From Actinomadura sp. J1-007 (lineage in GTDB: Bacteria > Actinomycetota > Actinomycetes > Streptosporangiales > Streptosporangiaceae), in NCBI RefSeq assembly GCF_009793335.1, contig NZ_WING01000003.1:930001-994000 (forward strand): a DNA stretch of 64,000 nucleotides, read 5' to 3'. A program made the position numbers and the translations under genes. Shown here piece by piece: positions 1 to 8,938 of the stretch (positions are counted from its first letter, which is position 1; each line of letters starts with the position of its first letter). The notes below the pieces were generated by a model. The model saw nothing but the letters and a program-made list of their open reading frames with translations, searched no databases and was not told the DNA's origin.

Positions 1-590
1 ATCGTCAACTCGGCGTCCGAGACCCGCGAGGCGCTGCTGTCCAACGGCACCGTGGACGTGGTGCTCCAGACCTACAGCATCACGCCGGAACGTGCCAAGC
101 AGGTCGCGTTCGCCGGGCCGTACTACAGCTCGGGGCTGGTCATCGCCACCAAGAAGGACAAGACCGGCATCACCGCCCCGCCGACCTGAAGGGCAAGACG
201 GTCATCGCGGGCGCCAACACCCCGGCGATCCCGGCCATCAAGAAGCTCGCCCCGGGCGCCAAGATCGTCACGTTCGGCAGCGACCCCGAGTGCGTCCAGG
301 CGCTCAAGCAGGGCCGCGGCGACGCGTACGTGCAGGACGAGGCGGTGCTGCTGGCCACCGCCAAGCAGGACCCCGCCATCAAGATCCAGGGCAAGCCGCT
401 GACCAGCGACCCGTACGGCATCGGGCTCAAGCACGGCGACGCGCAGATGAAGCAGTTCGTCAACGACTGGCTGAAGAAGATCCAGGCGTCCGGGCTGTGG
501 GCGAAGGTCTGGAAGAACTCGGTCGGGACGGTCGTGCAGGGCGAGGCGCCGAAGCCGCCCGCGATCGGGTCGGCGCCGGGCTCGCAGTGA
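1..590 (+). CDS. Amino-acid ABC transporter substrate-binding protein, 5' truncated, one frame break
   Basis: This is the C-terminal part of a periplasmic-type amino-acid binding protein (SBP_bac_3, GlnH/GluB class). It captures a polar amino acid outside the cell for the permeases that follow. Frame 1 reads the family-typical segment ITPERAKQVAFAGPYY and stops at 187-189. The downstream frame, from about 181, continues naturally with ADLKGKTVIAGANTPAI and ends at 590. One missing base near 180 explains the break. The N-terminus with its probable lipobox lies outside the window. It is the first gene of an operon with two permeases. No ATPase gene is present here, so it is probably upstream. 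Ligand identity is inferred from family only. Confidence 0.85.
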   Translation, partial: RQLGVRDPRGAAVQRHRGRGAPDLQHHAGTCQAGRVRRAVLQLGAGHRHQEGQDRHHRPADLKGKTVIAGANTPAIPAIKKLAPGAKIVTFGSDPECVQALKQGRGDAYVQDEAVLLATAKQDPAIKIQGKPLTSDPYGIGLKHGDAQMKQFVNDWLKKIQASGLWAKVWKNSVGTVVQGEAPKPPAIGSAPGSQ

Positions 591-626
591 GCGTGACCTT
601 CGAGTGAGAGGGAGACCCGTCCCGCC

Positions 627-1270
627 ATGAACGTCATCACCGACCACCTGTCGGAGCTCGGCCACGGCCTGCTGCTGACCGTGGAGCTGACGCTGCTGTC
701 GCTCGCCGGCGCGCTCGTCGCCGGGTCGTGGTGGCCGCGATGCGGGTCTCCCCGGTGCGCGTGCTGCGCGCGGCGGGGATGGCCTACGTCGAGGTCCTCC
801 AGAACATCCCGCTGCTGGTGTGGCTCGTCATCGCCGTGTTCGGCCTGCCGGAGATCGGAGTGATCGCCGGGCTGTTCACCACCTCGGTCGTCGTGATCGC
901 CCTCTACCAGGGGGCGTACATGGCCGAGGCGGTCCGGTCCGGCATCAACGCGGTGCCGGCGGGGCAGGGCGAAGCCGCCCGCGCGCTCGGGCTCTCCTTC
1001 GTCCAGTCGCTGCGGCTGGTGGTGCTGCCGCAGGCGCTGCGCACCGTCGTGCAGCCGCTCGGCAACATCGCGATCATGACCCTGATGAACACCGCGCTGG
1101 CCGCCGCGGTCGGCGTGGTCGAGCTGACCGCCGCGGCCAACCGCGTCAACCTGGCCGAGGCCCAGCCGATCTGGATCTTCGTGACGGCGGGCCTGGCGTA
1201 CATGGCGCTGTCCGGCGTGCTCGGCCTGGCGTCCGGCGCCCTGGAGCGGAAGTGGGCGATCCTGCGATGA
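627..1270 (+). CDS. Amino-acid ABC transporter permease (GltJ/HisM type), one frame break
   Basis: Inner-membrane permease of the polar amino-acid ABC family. The start MNVITDHLSELGHGLLLTVE is typical of GluC/GltJ proteins. The first frame breaks near 720, and a second frame continues as VVAAMRVSPVRVLR with the EAA-loop signature QGEAARALGLSFVQSLRLVV, which contacts the ATPase. Adding one base joins the parts into about 214 residues, the normal length for the family, with about five membrane helices. An alternative reading from an internal start at 728 would lose the first membrane helix and is unlikely. The stop overlaps the ATG of the next permease by 4 bp (ATGA), indicating translational coupling. 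Confidence 0.88.
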
Positions 1271-2178
1271 GCGCACCGTCCTCGCGGCTGCTGTTCGACG
1301 AGCCGGGGCCGCGCGCCCGGCGCCGCATCCGCGCCACCACCGCGCTCGCCGTCCTGGTCGGCGCCGCCCTCGTCGCGCTCGCGCTGAAGCAGTTCGCCGA
1401 CAACGGCCAGCTCGCCGCCGACCGGTGGCGCCCGTACGGCACGTGGCCGATGTGGCGGTACATGCTGGAGGGCCTGCGGTCCACGGCGCAGGCGGCCGCG
1501 GTGTCGATCGCGCTCGCCGCGGCGGCGGGCGTCATGCTGGCCCTCGGGCGGATCTCCCCGTCCCGGTGGCTGCGCGTCCCGTCCGCCGCGTACGTCGAGA
1601 TCGTCCGGACGATCCCGGCGCTGCTGCTGGTCTACCTGGTGCTGTTCGCGCTCCCCCGGTACGGCGTGGACCTGCCGCTGTTCTGGAAGCTCGTCGTCCC
1701 GCTGTCGGTGTCCAACGCCGCCGCGTTCGCCGAGATCTTCCGTGCGGGCATCCGCTCGGTGGAACGCGGCCAGCTGGAGGCGGGCCTCGCGCTCGGCCTC
1801 ACCCGCGGCCGGGCGATGCGGCTGGTCGTCCTGCCGCAGGCCGCGCGCCGGGTGCTGCCGTCGCTGGTCAGCCAGTCCGCCGGGCTGCTGAAGGACACCT
1901 CGCTCGGGTACGTGGTCAGCTACTCCGAGCTGCTCTACAGCGGCAAGGTGCTGGCCAACTACAACCACCTGCTGATCCAGACGTACCTGGTGATCGCGCT
2001 GATCTACCTGGTCATCAACGCGTCGCTGGCCAAGCTCGCGCGGACGCTGGAGGCCCGGCAGCGGACCCGGCCGTCCCGCGCCGTCCGCCGGGCCGTCCCG
2101 GCCGCCGCGCCCACCGCCGCGCCGACCGCGGACCCGGACGCCGACCCCGGCGCCGGTCCCGGCGCGGCCCGACCGTGA
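1267..2178 (+). CDS. Amino-acid ABC transporter permease (GltK/HisQ type)
   Basis: Second inner-membrane subunit of the amino-acid transporter, 303 residues. A charged cytoplasmic N-terminus is followed by a first membrane segment at about 25-42, then the conserved permease block. The family signature YVEIVRTIPALLLVYL lies near residue 100, and the EAA loop is GQLEAGLALGLTRGRAMRLV. The protein ends with a Pro/Ala/Asp-rich tail of about 30 residues that has no family equivalent. The ATG at 1267 is chosen because it overlaps the upstream stop (ATGA). The stop overlaps the ATG of the asparaginase gene by one base, so the two transporter halves and the enzyme are probably co-translated. Confidence 0.9.
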   Translation: MSAPSSRLLFDEPGPRARRRIRATTALAVLVGAALVALALKQFADNGQLAADRWRPYGTWPMWRYMLEGLRSTAQAAAVSIALAAAAGVMLALGRISPSRWLRVPSAAYVEIVRTIPALLLVYLVLFALPRYGVDLPLFWKLVVPLSVSNAAAFAEIFRAGIRSVERGQLEAGLALGLTRGRAMRLVVLPQAARRVLPSLVSQSAGLLKDTSLGYVVSYSELLYSGKVLANYNHLLIQTYLVIALIYLVINASLAKLARTLEARQRTRPSRAVRRAVPAAAPTAAPTADPDADPGAGPGAARP

Positions 2179-3134
2179 TGAGGAGACCGATGTACGACGT
2201 GCTGGCCGAGGTCGTCCGCAACGGCTTCGTCGAGAGCCGCCACTACGGCAGCGTCGTCGGGCTCGCTTCCGACGGCACCGTCGCCTACGCGCGCGGGAAC
2301 GTGGACGAGACCGTCCTGCCGCGCTCGACGACCAAGCCGTTCCAGGCCGCGGCGTGCCTGGCCGCGGGCGCTCCCCTGGCGGGCGAGCGCCTCGCGATCG
2401 CCGCGGGCAGCCACACCGGCGAGGACTTCCACGTCAAGACGGTGGAGGCGATCCTGGCGGACGCGGGCCTCGGCGCGGACGCGCTGCGCTGCCCGCCGTC
2501 CTGGCCGGAGGACGAGCCGACGAAGGCCGCGCTGATCAGGGCGGGCGAGGGCGAGTCGCGCGAGCGGATGAACTGCTCGGGCAAGCACGCCGCGATGCTG
2601 GCCGCCTGCGCCGCCAACGGCTGGCCCCTCGGCACCTACCTCGACCCCGGGCATCCGCTCCAGCGCGAGGTCGCGCGGATCATGGGCGAGGCGGCCGGCG
2701 AGACGCCGTCGCCCGTCGCGGTGGACGGCTGCGGCGCGCCGCTGTTCGGGCTCACCCTCACCGGCCTCGCCCGCGCGATCGCCACCCTCGTCCGCGCGGA
2801 CGGCCCGTACCGCGCCGTCGCCGACGCCATGCGCGCCCACCCCGAGTACGTCGGCGGGACCGGCCACGCCAACACCGAGCTCATGCGGCTGCTGCCCGGC
2901 TGCGTGGCCAAGGGCGGCGCGGAGGGCGTGCTCGTCGCCGCGACCGCCGACGGCCTCGCGGTCGCGGTGAAGGTCATCGACGGCAGCCCCCGCGCGACCA
3001 CCGCCATCGCGCTGCGCGCGCTCGCCGCGCTCGGCGCCGACACCACCCCCGCCGCTCCCCTCGCCGCCGTCCCCGTCCTCGGCGGCGGGCGCCCGGTCGG
3101 CGAGATCCGAACGACCCCGGAAGGACCCCAGTGA
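2178..3134 (+). CDS. L-asparaginase II family protein (SxxK type)
   Basis: Predicted cytoplasmic asparaginase of the AnsA/rhizobial type (PF06089 family as I recall it), 318 residues, hydrolysing L-asparagine to aspartate and ammonia. Diagnostic segments in order are PRSTTKPFQA near residue 45, holding the Ser-x-x-Lys pair used for catalysis in this class, AAGSHTGEDFH, MNCSGKHAAM, DGCGAP and KGGAEGV. The Cys of NCSGKH and of DGCGAP match the metal-site cysteines I recall for the rhizobial enzyme. It lacks the motifs of the classical E. coli asparaginases. The start is the ATG in TGATG at the permease stop. Its place in an amino-acid uptake operon suggests that imported asparagine, or an asparaginyl compound, is the substrate. 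Confidence 0.88.
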   Translation: MRRPMYDVLAEVVRNGFVESRHYGSVVGLASDGTVAYARGNVDETVLPRSTTKPFQAAACLAAGAPLAGERLAIAAGSHTGEDFHVKTVEAILADAGLGADALRCPPSWPEDEPTKAALIRAGEGESRERMNCSGKHAAMLAACAANGWPLGTYLDPGHPLQREVARIMGEAAGETPSPVAVDGCGAPLFGLTLTGLARAIATLVRADGPYRAVADAMRAHPEYVGGTGHANTELMRLLPGCVAKGGAEGVLVAATADGLAVAVKVIDGSPRATTAIALRALAALGADTTPAAPLAAVPVLGGGRPVGEIRTTPEGPQ

Positions 3135-3874
3135 GCCTCACCTACGAGATCTGCATCGACAGCGTCGAGGGCGCCGTCGCGGCCGAGCGGGCGGGCGCCC
3201 AGCGCGTGGAGCTGTGCGCGGCGCTGTTCGAAGGGGGGCTCACCCCCACCCTTGGAACGGTCCGGGCCGCGCTCGCGGCGGTGTCGCGGATCCGGGTGCA
3301 CGTCATCATCCGCCCGCGCGGCGGCGACTTCATCTTCGACGAGCACGAGGTCGCGGCGATGGAGCACGACACCGTCCTCGCCCGCGAGGCCGGCGCGCAC
3401 GGCATCGTGATCGGCGCGCTCACCCCCGGCGGCGAGATCGACCGCCGCGTCACCGAACGGCTCATCGCGGCCGCCGGCGGCCTGCCGATCACGTTCCACC
3501 GGGCCTTCGACATGGCCGCCGACCCGTTCGCCGCGCTGGAGACGCTCATCGACCTCGGCGTGGACCGCGTCCTGACCTCCGGCCAGGACGCCGGCGCGCT
3601 GGAGGGCGCGCCGCTGATCGCCGAGCTGGTCCGGCGCGCGGGCGACCGCATCGTCGTGATGCCCGGCGGCGGCGTCACCGACCGCAACGTGGCGCGGATC
3701 GTCGCGGAGACCGGCGCCCGCGAGATCCACTTCGCCGCGCTCAGCGAGCGGCCGAGCCCCGCCGTCCACCGCAACCCGTACCCGTTCATGGGCGGCGAGC
3801 TGCGGCAGCCGGAGTACCAGCGGCTCGTCACGACCGGCGACGGCATCACGGCCGTGATGCGCGCCGCCGGCTGA
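3131..3874 (+). CDS. cutC: CutC family protein
   Basis: CutC-family (beta/alpha)8-barrel protein of 247 residues, the expected length. Conserved segments include EICIDSVEGA at the N-terminus, GAQRVELCAALFEGGLTPT, the strand VHVIIRPRGGDF, ITFHRAFDMA and VLTSGQDAGALEGA. CutC was described as a copper-homeostasis protein, but its biochemical role is still debated. The GTG start at 3131 overlaps the upstream asparaginase stop (GTGA), so it is the last gene of the amino-acid uptake operon. That position gives no obvious copper link. A hairpin resembling a terminator follows. Confidence 0.93.
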   Translation: MSLTYEICIDSVEGAVAAERAGAQRVELCAALFEGGLTPTLGTVRAALAAVSRIRVHVIIRPRGGDFIFDEHEVAAMEHDTVLAREAGAHGIVIGALTPGGEIDRRVTERLIAAAGGLPITFHRAFDMAADPFAALETLIDLGVDRVLTSGQDAGALEGAPLIAELVRRAGDRIVVMPGGGVTDRNVARIVAETGAREIHFAALSERPSPAVHRNPYPFMGGELRQPEYQRLVTTGDGITAVMRAAG

Positions 3875-3907
3875 CGCCGGGCCGGTCCGAGAACGGCCGA
3901 CGCGGAT

Positions 3908-3938
3908 CGCCGGACGCCGACGCTGGCGCCGTCCGGCG
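3908..3938. terminator. Hairpin between convergent cutC and fprB
   Basis: A perfect 9-bp inverted repeat (CGCCGGACG / CGTCCGGCG, spacer 13 nt) sits in the short gap between two convergent genes. It could act as a bidirectional terminator. There is no strong T-tract on either side, so the call rests on position and stem strength. Confidence 0.4.
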
Positions 3939-3982
3939 TTCCGCGCTGCCTTCAGGGGTGCTGCGGGCCGCCCGTCCTGGTG

Positions 3983-5631
3983 TCAGGAGCGGAGGCGGCG
4001 GCGGGTCCTGGAGGCGGCCAGGAGTTCGGGGAACGTGGCCAGTTTGCTGCGGGCCTGCCGCTGCGCCTTCCGCGCGCCAGCTCGGCGCGTTCGATCGCGG
4101 CGAGGCCGCGCGCGTCGACCACGTGGCGGTTGCGGTGCCGCACCAGCCTGCGGAACGCCTTCGCCGAACCCGTCGGCGCCGGCAGGTCGCCCTGGACGGC
4201 GTCGGCCAGCAGCGTCCCGACGGTCTGCGCGGCGCAGGCGCGGTTGGCGCCGATGCCGCCCGTCGGCCCGCGTTTGATCCACCCCACGACATAGGTCCCG
4301 GGGCGGCCGACGACCCGGCCGTCCACGTGCGGGACGGTGCCCGTGGCCTCCTCGAAGGGCAGCCCGGGGATCGGGGAGCCCCGGTAGCCGATCGCCCGCA
4401 GCAGCATCCCCGTGGGGATCTCCACCTCGCCGGACCCGGACGTCACGCGCACGCCGCGGACCGCGTCGCCGCCGAGCACCTCCACGGGCGCGGAGTGGAA
4501 CCGGAAGACGATGCGGCGGCCCTCCGGAGGCGGGCTCGTCCAGTCGACCTTCGTGCGGGCGACGTCCCGGAGGAGACCGGCCTTGTCCCGCGGTCCGGCC
4601 GCGTCGATCGCCGCTCCCGTCCGCGGGTCGCCGTCGTCCACGACGAGCTCCACGCCGGGCAGGTGGGTCAGCGCGAGCAGTTCGGAACGGGTGTACGCGG
4701 CGTCCTCCGGGCCCCGCCGTCCCAGCAGGACGACCTCCCGCACGTCGCTTCCGCGCAGTGCCCGCAGGGCGTGGTCGGCGATGTCCGTCCCGGCCAGATG
4801 GCCGTCGTCCGCGACCAGGATGCGGGCGACGTCGAGCGCGACGTTGCCGTTGCCGACCACGACCACGCGTTCGGTGGACAGGTCGACGGCGTCCGCCGCG
4901 GTCTCGGGGTGTGCGTTGTACCAGGCGACGAACGCGGTGGCCGAGGTGCTGCCGGGCAGGTCCTCACCCGGGATGCCCAGCCGGCGGTCGCGGGAGGCGC
5001 CGACCGCGTAGACGACCGCGTCATGGTGCGCGGCGAGCTCGTCCACGGTGACGTCCTGGCCGACGTGCAGGCCGAGGAGCATCCGGACGCGGGGATGGGT
5101 GTGGAAGCGGGCGAACGTCTCGCCGATCCTCTTGGTCGCCGGATGGTCCGGGGCCACCCCGTACCGGACGAGGCCGCCCGCCACCGGGAGCCGGTCGATC
5201 AGCGTGACCTCGGCGTTGGTGTGCAGGAGCAGGTCCTCGGCGGCGTACATGCCCGCCGGGCCGGTGCCGACGACCGCGACGCGGATCGGCGCGAAGTCGG
5301 ACGGCAGGTTGCGCTCGAACGCCGGCTCCTCCCACGGATGGAAGATCGGGCTCCCGTCGCGGGCGGCGGGCGTCCCGGCGTCCGCGAAGTGGTCCGCGTT
5401 GATCCGCGCGTACTCCTTCTGCGGGCCGGGCAGCGTGTCCAGCGGGTAGATCGCGTCCACCGGGCAGGCGTCGACGCAGGCGCCGCAGTCGATGCAGGAC
5501 GCCGGGTCGATGTAGAGCATCTCGGCGGCGGCGAACCCGGGTTCCTGCGGCGTCGGGTGGATGCAGTTGACCGGGCACACGGCGACGCACGTGGCGTCGC
5601 CGCAGCAGGTCTGGGTGATGACGTGGGTCAT
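3983..5631 (-). CDS. fprB: FprB-type ferredoxin/NADP+ reductase with N-terminal 4Fe-4S domain, one frame break near the 3' end
   Basis: NADPH-ferredoxin reductase fused to an N-terminal bacterial ferredoxin, about 549 residues when the frame is repaired. Ferredoxin cysteines are seen at 9, 15, 19 and 23 (within CCGDATCVAVCPVNC) and at 46, 49, 52 and 56 (CIDCGACVDACP). The FAD site VAVVGTGPAGMYAAE follows near 118, and the NADP site VVVVGNGNVALDVA near 270. Near 4070 the frame breaks. The alternative frame supplies the family-like tail KAQRQARSKLATFPELLAAS and stops at 3983, whereas the unrepaired frame gives an unrelated proline-rich tail to 3952. It lies 10 bp downstream of an AurF-like oxygenase on the same strand, so it probably feeds electrons to that di-iron site. 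Confidence 0.92.
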
Positions 5632-5641
5632 GTGCGCGGGC

Positions 5642-6555
5642 TCAGATCAGGTTGGCGCGCTTGTAGAACCTCAGGGACGGCTTGGTGAGCAGCCGCGCCG
5701 AGGCCAGGAACTCCATGAGCCCGGAGCAGCTGGAGCGCAGCATCGCCTTGTGGTGCTCGTTGGCCTTCGCCTCGCGGACGGCGCGCTCGACGTCGAGGCC
5801 GGCCCTGGCGTACACCTTCTCGGTCACCATGCTGGTGACGATCACGTACGAGGCGACCGCGACGACGAACGCCTGGATCTGGAGCCTCAGCCAGCTTGCG
5901 TTCTCCAGGCGCTTGAGGGTCTCGTCGCGGGCGAAGCGCATGTGCCGCGACTCCTCCACGACGTGGATGTTGTTGATCGTGCGCACGAACGGCACGACGC
6001 GCTCGTCCCGCATCCAGTCGCGCTGCATGACGTCGAGGACCTCCTCGGCGACCAGGATCGCGGCGTACGCGGCCTCGCCGAACGCGAGCGTCTTGAACGC
6101 CCGGCCGAGCTCGACCACGAGGCGGCGGGGCCGGTAGGCGGGCGCCCGCAGCTTCCTGGCCCGCGGGCGAACATGATCGAGTGCCGGCACTCGTCCGCGA
6201 TCTCGGTGAGGGCCCACTGGACCCGCTCGTCCGTGGGGTCCTTGCCGTAGACGTCGCGCAGCATCATCTGCTGGAGGATCATCTCGAACCAGATGCCGGT
6301 GCTGGCCACCGACGCCGCCTCCTGGCGCGTCAGCTCCTTGCGCTGCGCCTCGGTCAGCTCGTCCCAGTACGCGGTGCCGTAAAGGGTGCTCCACTCGGGA
6401 CTCGCGCCGTGGAAGTCCTCGTCCAGCGGCGTGTCCCAGTCGACCTCGACGTTCGGGTCGTAGGAGAGCTTGGCCGATGATTCGAGCAGTCGACCGGCGA
6501 CGTCGCTCTCCACAGGCTGGTCCTGGACGTCCCGTTGGGCGATATGGCGTGCCAT
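5642..6555 (-). CDS. AurF-like di-iron oxygenase, one frame break
   Basis: Ferritin-like di-iron protein related to p-aminobenzoate N-oxygenase AurF, about 304 residues after repair. Carboxylate/histidine ligand motifs are visible as TEIADECRHSIMFAR (Glu/Asp-x-x-His) and, later, HVVEESRHMRFARDE (Glu-x-x-His). The frame breaks near 6165, between HSIMFAR and RKLRAPAYRPRRLV, and one added base restores it. Start ATG 6555 has AAGGAG seven bases upstream. The next gene is an FprB-type reductase 10 bp downstream, a ready electron donor. I recall a similar reductase/AurF-like neighbourhood in mycobacteria, but cannot check it. The substrate is unknown: N-oxygenation, fatty-acid chemistry or a stress role are all possible. 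Confidence 0.85.
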
Positions 6556-6582
6556 GGTGGGCTCCTTCCAGCTAGGTCGCCG

Positions 6583-6611
6583 ATACTAGTCAGTAAGCTA
6601 CTTATTGGTAA
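6583..6611 (-). promoter_or_regulatory. Promoter with TetR-like operator upstream of the AurF-like gene
   Basis: On the minus strand TTACCA (6611-6606), 17 bp and TAGTAT (6588-6583) form a good sigma-70 type promoter about 30 bp before the AurF-like start codon. A 27-bp imperfect palindrome, 6584-6610, with the core AGTA-AGC-TACT covers the whole spacer, as TetR-family operators do. No tetR gene is adjacent, so the repressor would act in trans. Confidence 0.6.
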
Positions 6612-6628
6612 GGAGTTTGTGGCCGACC

Positions 6629-7441
6629 TCACCCGCCCCTTTTGCCCTGATTGCCGATGATGCTGAGCAGCGCCGCGTGGGTGCCGTGATCGGCCGCGGC
6701 GACGAGCCCGCCGGGGCCGGTGTGCAGGGGCTGGCCGCGGATGCCGGTCACCACGCACCCGGCCGCCCGGCACAGCGCGATCCCGCTGGTGAAGTGGACG
6801 CTGTCGTTCAGGTGCCCGTCGGTGACGTAGGCGGCCCGCCGGCCGGCCGCCACCCACGCCACGGCCAGGGACGTGCAGACGACCCGCGGCCGGAACCGCT
6901 CCATGAACGCCGCGTCCCGAGAAGGCCGGCCGCCCGGAAGCCCGGCGCGTTGGGGAACGGCGGATCGAGGTGCACGTCCACCAGGTTCGATGCGGGCGAC
7001 GGCACGAGGTCCCGGTCGTGGCCGTCGCGCCGTACCCGGGCGCCCTCGCCGTCCGTCCAGAAGACCTCCCCGCGAACGGATCGGCCGACGCCGCGGCCGT
7101 CACGGCGGACCCGACGCGCAAGGCGACGTTCACCGCGACCAGTGTGGTATCAGCGGCGTAGTTCAACGTGCCGCACAGGGGATCGACCAGCCACATGCGG
7201 TCCGTGCCGTCCCCGCCGGAACGCCCGCTCTCCTCCCCGTCACGGCGTCGTCCGGCCGGGCCGTCCGGATGAGGTCGACAATGGTCCTCTCGGCTTCGAG
7301 GTCCGCGGCGGTGGCGAAATCGCCTCCGCCTTTTCCGTACTTCGCCTGGGTCGTCCCGTACATACCGCGGACGACGGCGGCTCCCGCCTGCGCCGCCGCC
7401 ACGGCCAATCGCGCATCGGGACTCATGTTCTCGAACGGCAT
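6629..7441 (-). CDS. Inositol monophosphatase family protein with three frame breaks
   Basis: Homologue of the inositol-monophosphatase/FIG superfamily (Mg-dependent sugar-phosphate phosphatase), about 271 residues if repaired. Seen in order are GDFATAADLEAERTIVDLI, then WLVDPLCGTLNYAA in a second frame (frame change near 7205), then SPASNLVDVHLDPPFPNAP in a third (near 7065), and VCTSLAVAWVAAGRRAAYV with a C-terminal substrate-site region in a fourth (near 6920). Each change needs one extra base. The usual metal-ligand block DPxDGTxNF reads DPLCGTLNY, with Cys in place of the second Asp. I recall that form in actinobacterial members. Three breaks make a true pseudogene possible, but they fit the error pattern seen throughout the window. 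The start is uncertain: GTG 7462 or ATG 7441, neither with a clear ribosome site. Confidence 0.7.
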
Positions 7442-7482
7442 CCGCGCAGGATATCCGCGCACCTTTGAAACCGGGAGGCGTT

Positions 7483-8795
7483 TCAGCCGCGGGCGACGGA
7501 CAAGGTCATGGCGGTGTAGTCGAAAGTGACGGCGAACGGCTTGAAGAATTCGTGCGTGAAGTTGGCGATCAGGTCGAAGCCGAACTGCGCGGACTGGCCG
7601 GCCCGGGGAGCCCGGGGAACGCCTTCTCCGCCGCGTGGCCGCGCACGTTCCGCCCGACCGCCCCGCCGAGGCTGATCCGGTCGGCCGTGACCGGGTAGGT
7701 CCTGTGCCCGAACCGGTCGGACGGGTGCTCGTAGTCCACCGCGAGGCCGACCCGTTCGGCGATCTCCACCGTGGTGTCGAGGGCGCTGGCGATGCCGCCG
7801 GTGTCGACGGTGACCATGCGCGGCCCGTAATCGCGGAGGCTGCCCACCGTGCACGGGAAATGGTCGCCCGCGAGCCACAGCGGGAGCCGGTTCCGGCTGG
7901 GGAATCCCTTTTGCGGAGTCCTGCTCTTGCGCCGCAATATCAGGGCCCGGCCGGCGTAATCCATCGTGGTCAGGAAGTGATAGAAGATCGTCGTTCCGAA
8001 GGCGCCCGCCGGCTGCGAGCCGTCGGGCATGGGCGGCCTCTGCGTGTCGTTCCACTGGACCGGGATGTCGCGGATCTCGAAATCCCCGATCCTGAACGAG
8101 TCCAGGACGCCGAAGTACAGGGTCACCGGATGGGTGTCGACCACGCCTCCCGACATGCTGGCCAGCGCGCGCAGCCCCGCCTCCTCCGCCGCCTGCGCCG
8201 ACAGGTCGAGCGTCGCGTACGTGTCGAGGAGGTACTTCTTCGGCGCCCCGCCGTTCACCGACGCCTCCACGCTGGGCACGGGGTCAAGGGTGTGGAACGG
8301 CACGCGCGTGCCTGCGGGGCCGTGTATCTGCCAGGGCGTACCGGGGAGATGGTCGAAGACGGTGGCGTACGCCGCGTCCCGCTGGCCACCGGTCTGCCGG
8401 AGCAACGGCACAGCGCGCGCGAGCTGGTCCTGCCGCACGAAACACTCGGCGAGCCGTTGTTTCGAGGCGACGTCCCTGGGATTCAACCGGACCGCACGTG
8501 CCAGGAAGCTCTCGGCCGTGCGGAACCTGTTGGACAGCAGCGCGATGTAACCGACCTGCGCGGCGGCGCGTGCCTCCCGCGGATTCTGGCGCAGCACGCG
8601 TCGATAACCGCGTTCGGCCGCGGTGAACCTGCCCTCCTTGAACAGCCGGTCGGGCTCCTCGACGGACGCGTCGGCCCCACTCGCGTCCGCGCTCGCGCTC
8701 GTCGGCGAGAACGCCGCGCCGGCGACTGCGGCCAGGCCGGTCGCGGCCAAGAATGCGCGCCGGTCGGGTACGGGGAGATCAGCCGGAGGCGCCAT
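7483..8795 (-). CDS. Tat-exported TPR and aspartyl-protease-like protein, one frame break
   Basis: Predicted exported protein of about 437 residues. The N-terminus carries a twin-arginine signal (DRRAFLAATGLAAVAG, then an Ala-rich cleavage region). TPR-like helices follow at about 50-140 (LFKEGRFTAAERGYRRVLRQ, then RTAESFLARAVRLNPRD). The rest looks like a bilobal aspartyl-protease fold: KKYLLDTYATLD in the first lobe, RMVTVDTGGIASALD in the second. The second has the DTG signature, while the first reads DTY, so catalysis is doubtful. The frame breaks near 7605 in a CCCGGGG stretch. The continuation is GQSAQFGFDLIANFTHEFF, ending SVARG. Start ATG 8795 has GAGGAG upstream. No substrate is evident. 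Confidence 0.65.
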
Positions 8796-8938
8796 GCCGT
8801 GCTCCTCACATCGTGCGTCGGGTAACACGGCCATTGGTACACCCGCGGCTGTTTCCGTACCGTTTCCGTAGGCGCTCCCGGCCCCTGGGCCCCGTCCAGC
8901 CAAGCGGACACACCCGCCGCCGGACCGCAACGGGAGTG

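Noticed and set aside
728..1270. Independent short permease starting at 728
   Set aside because: It lacks the first membrane helix, and the frame before 720 supplies exactly the missing N-terminus.
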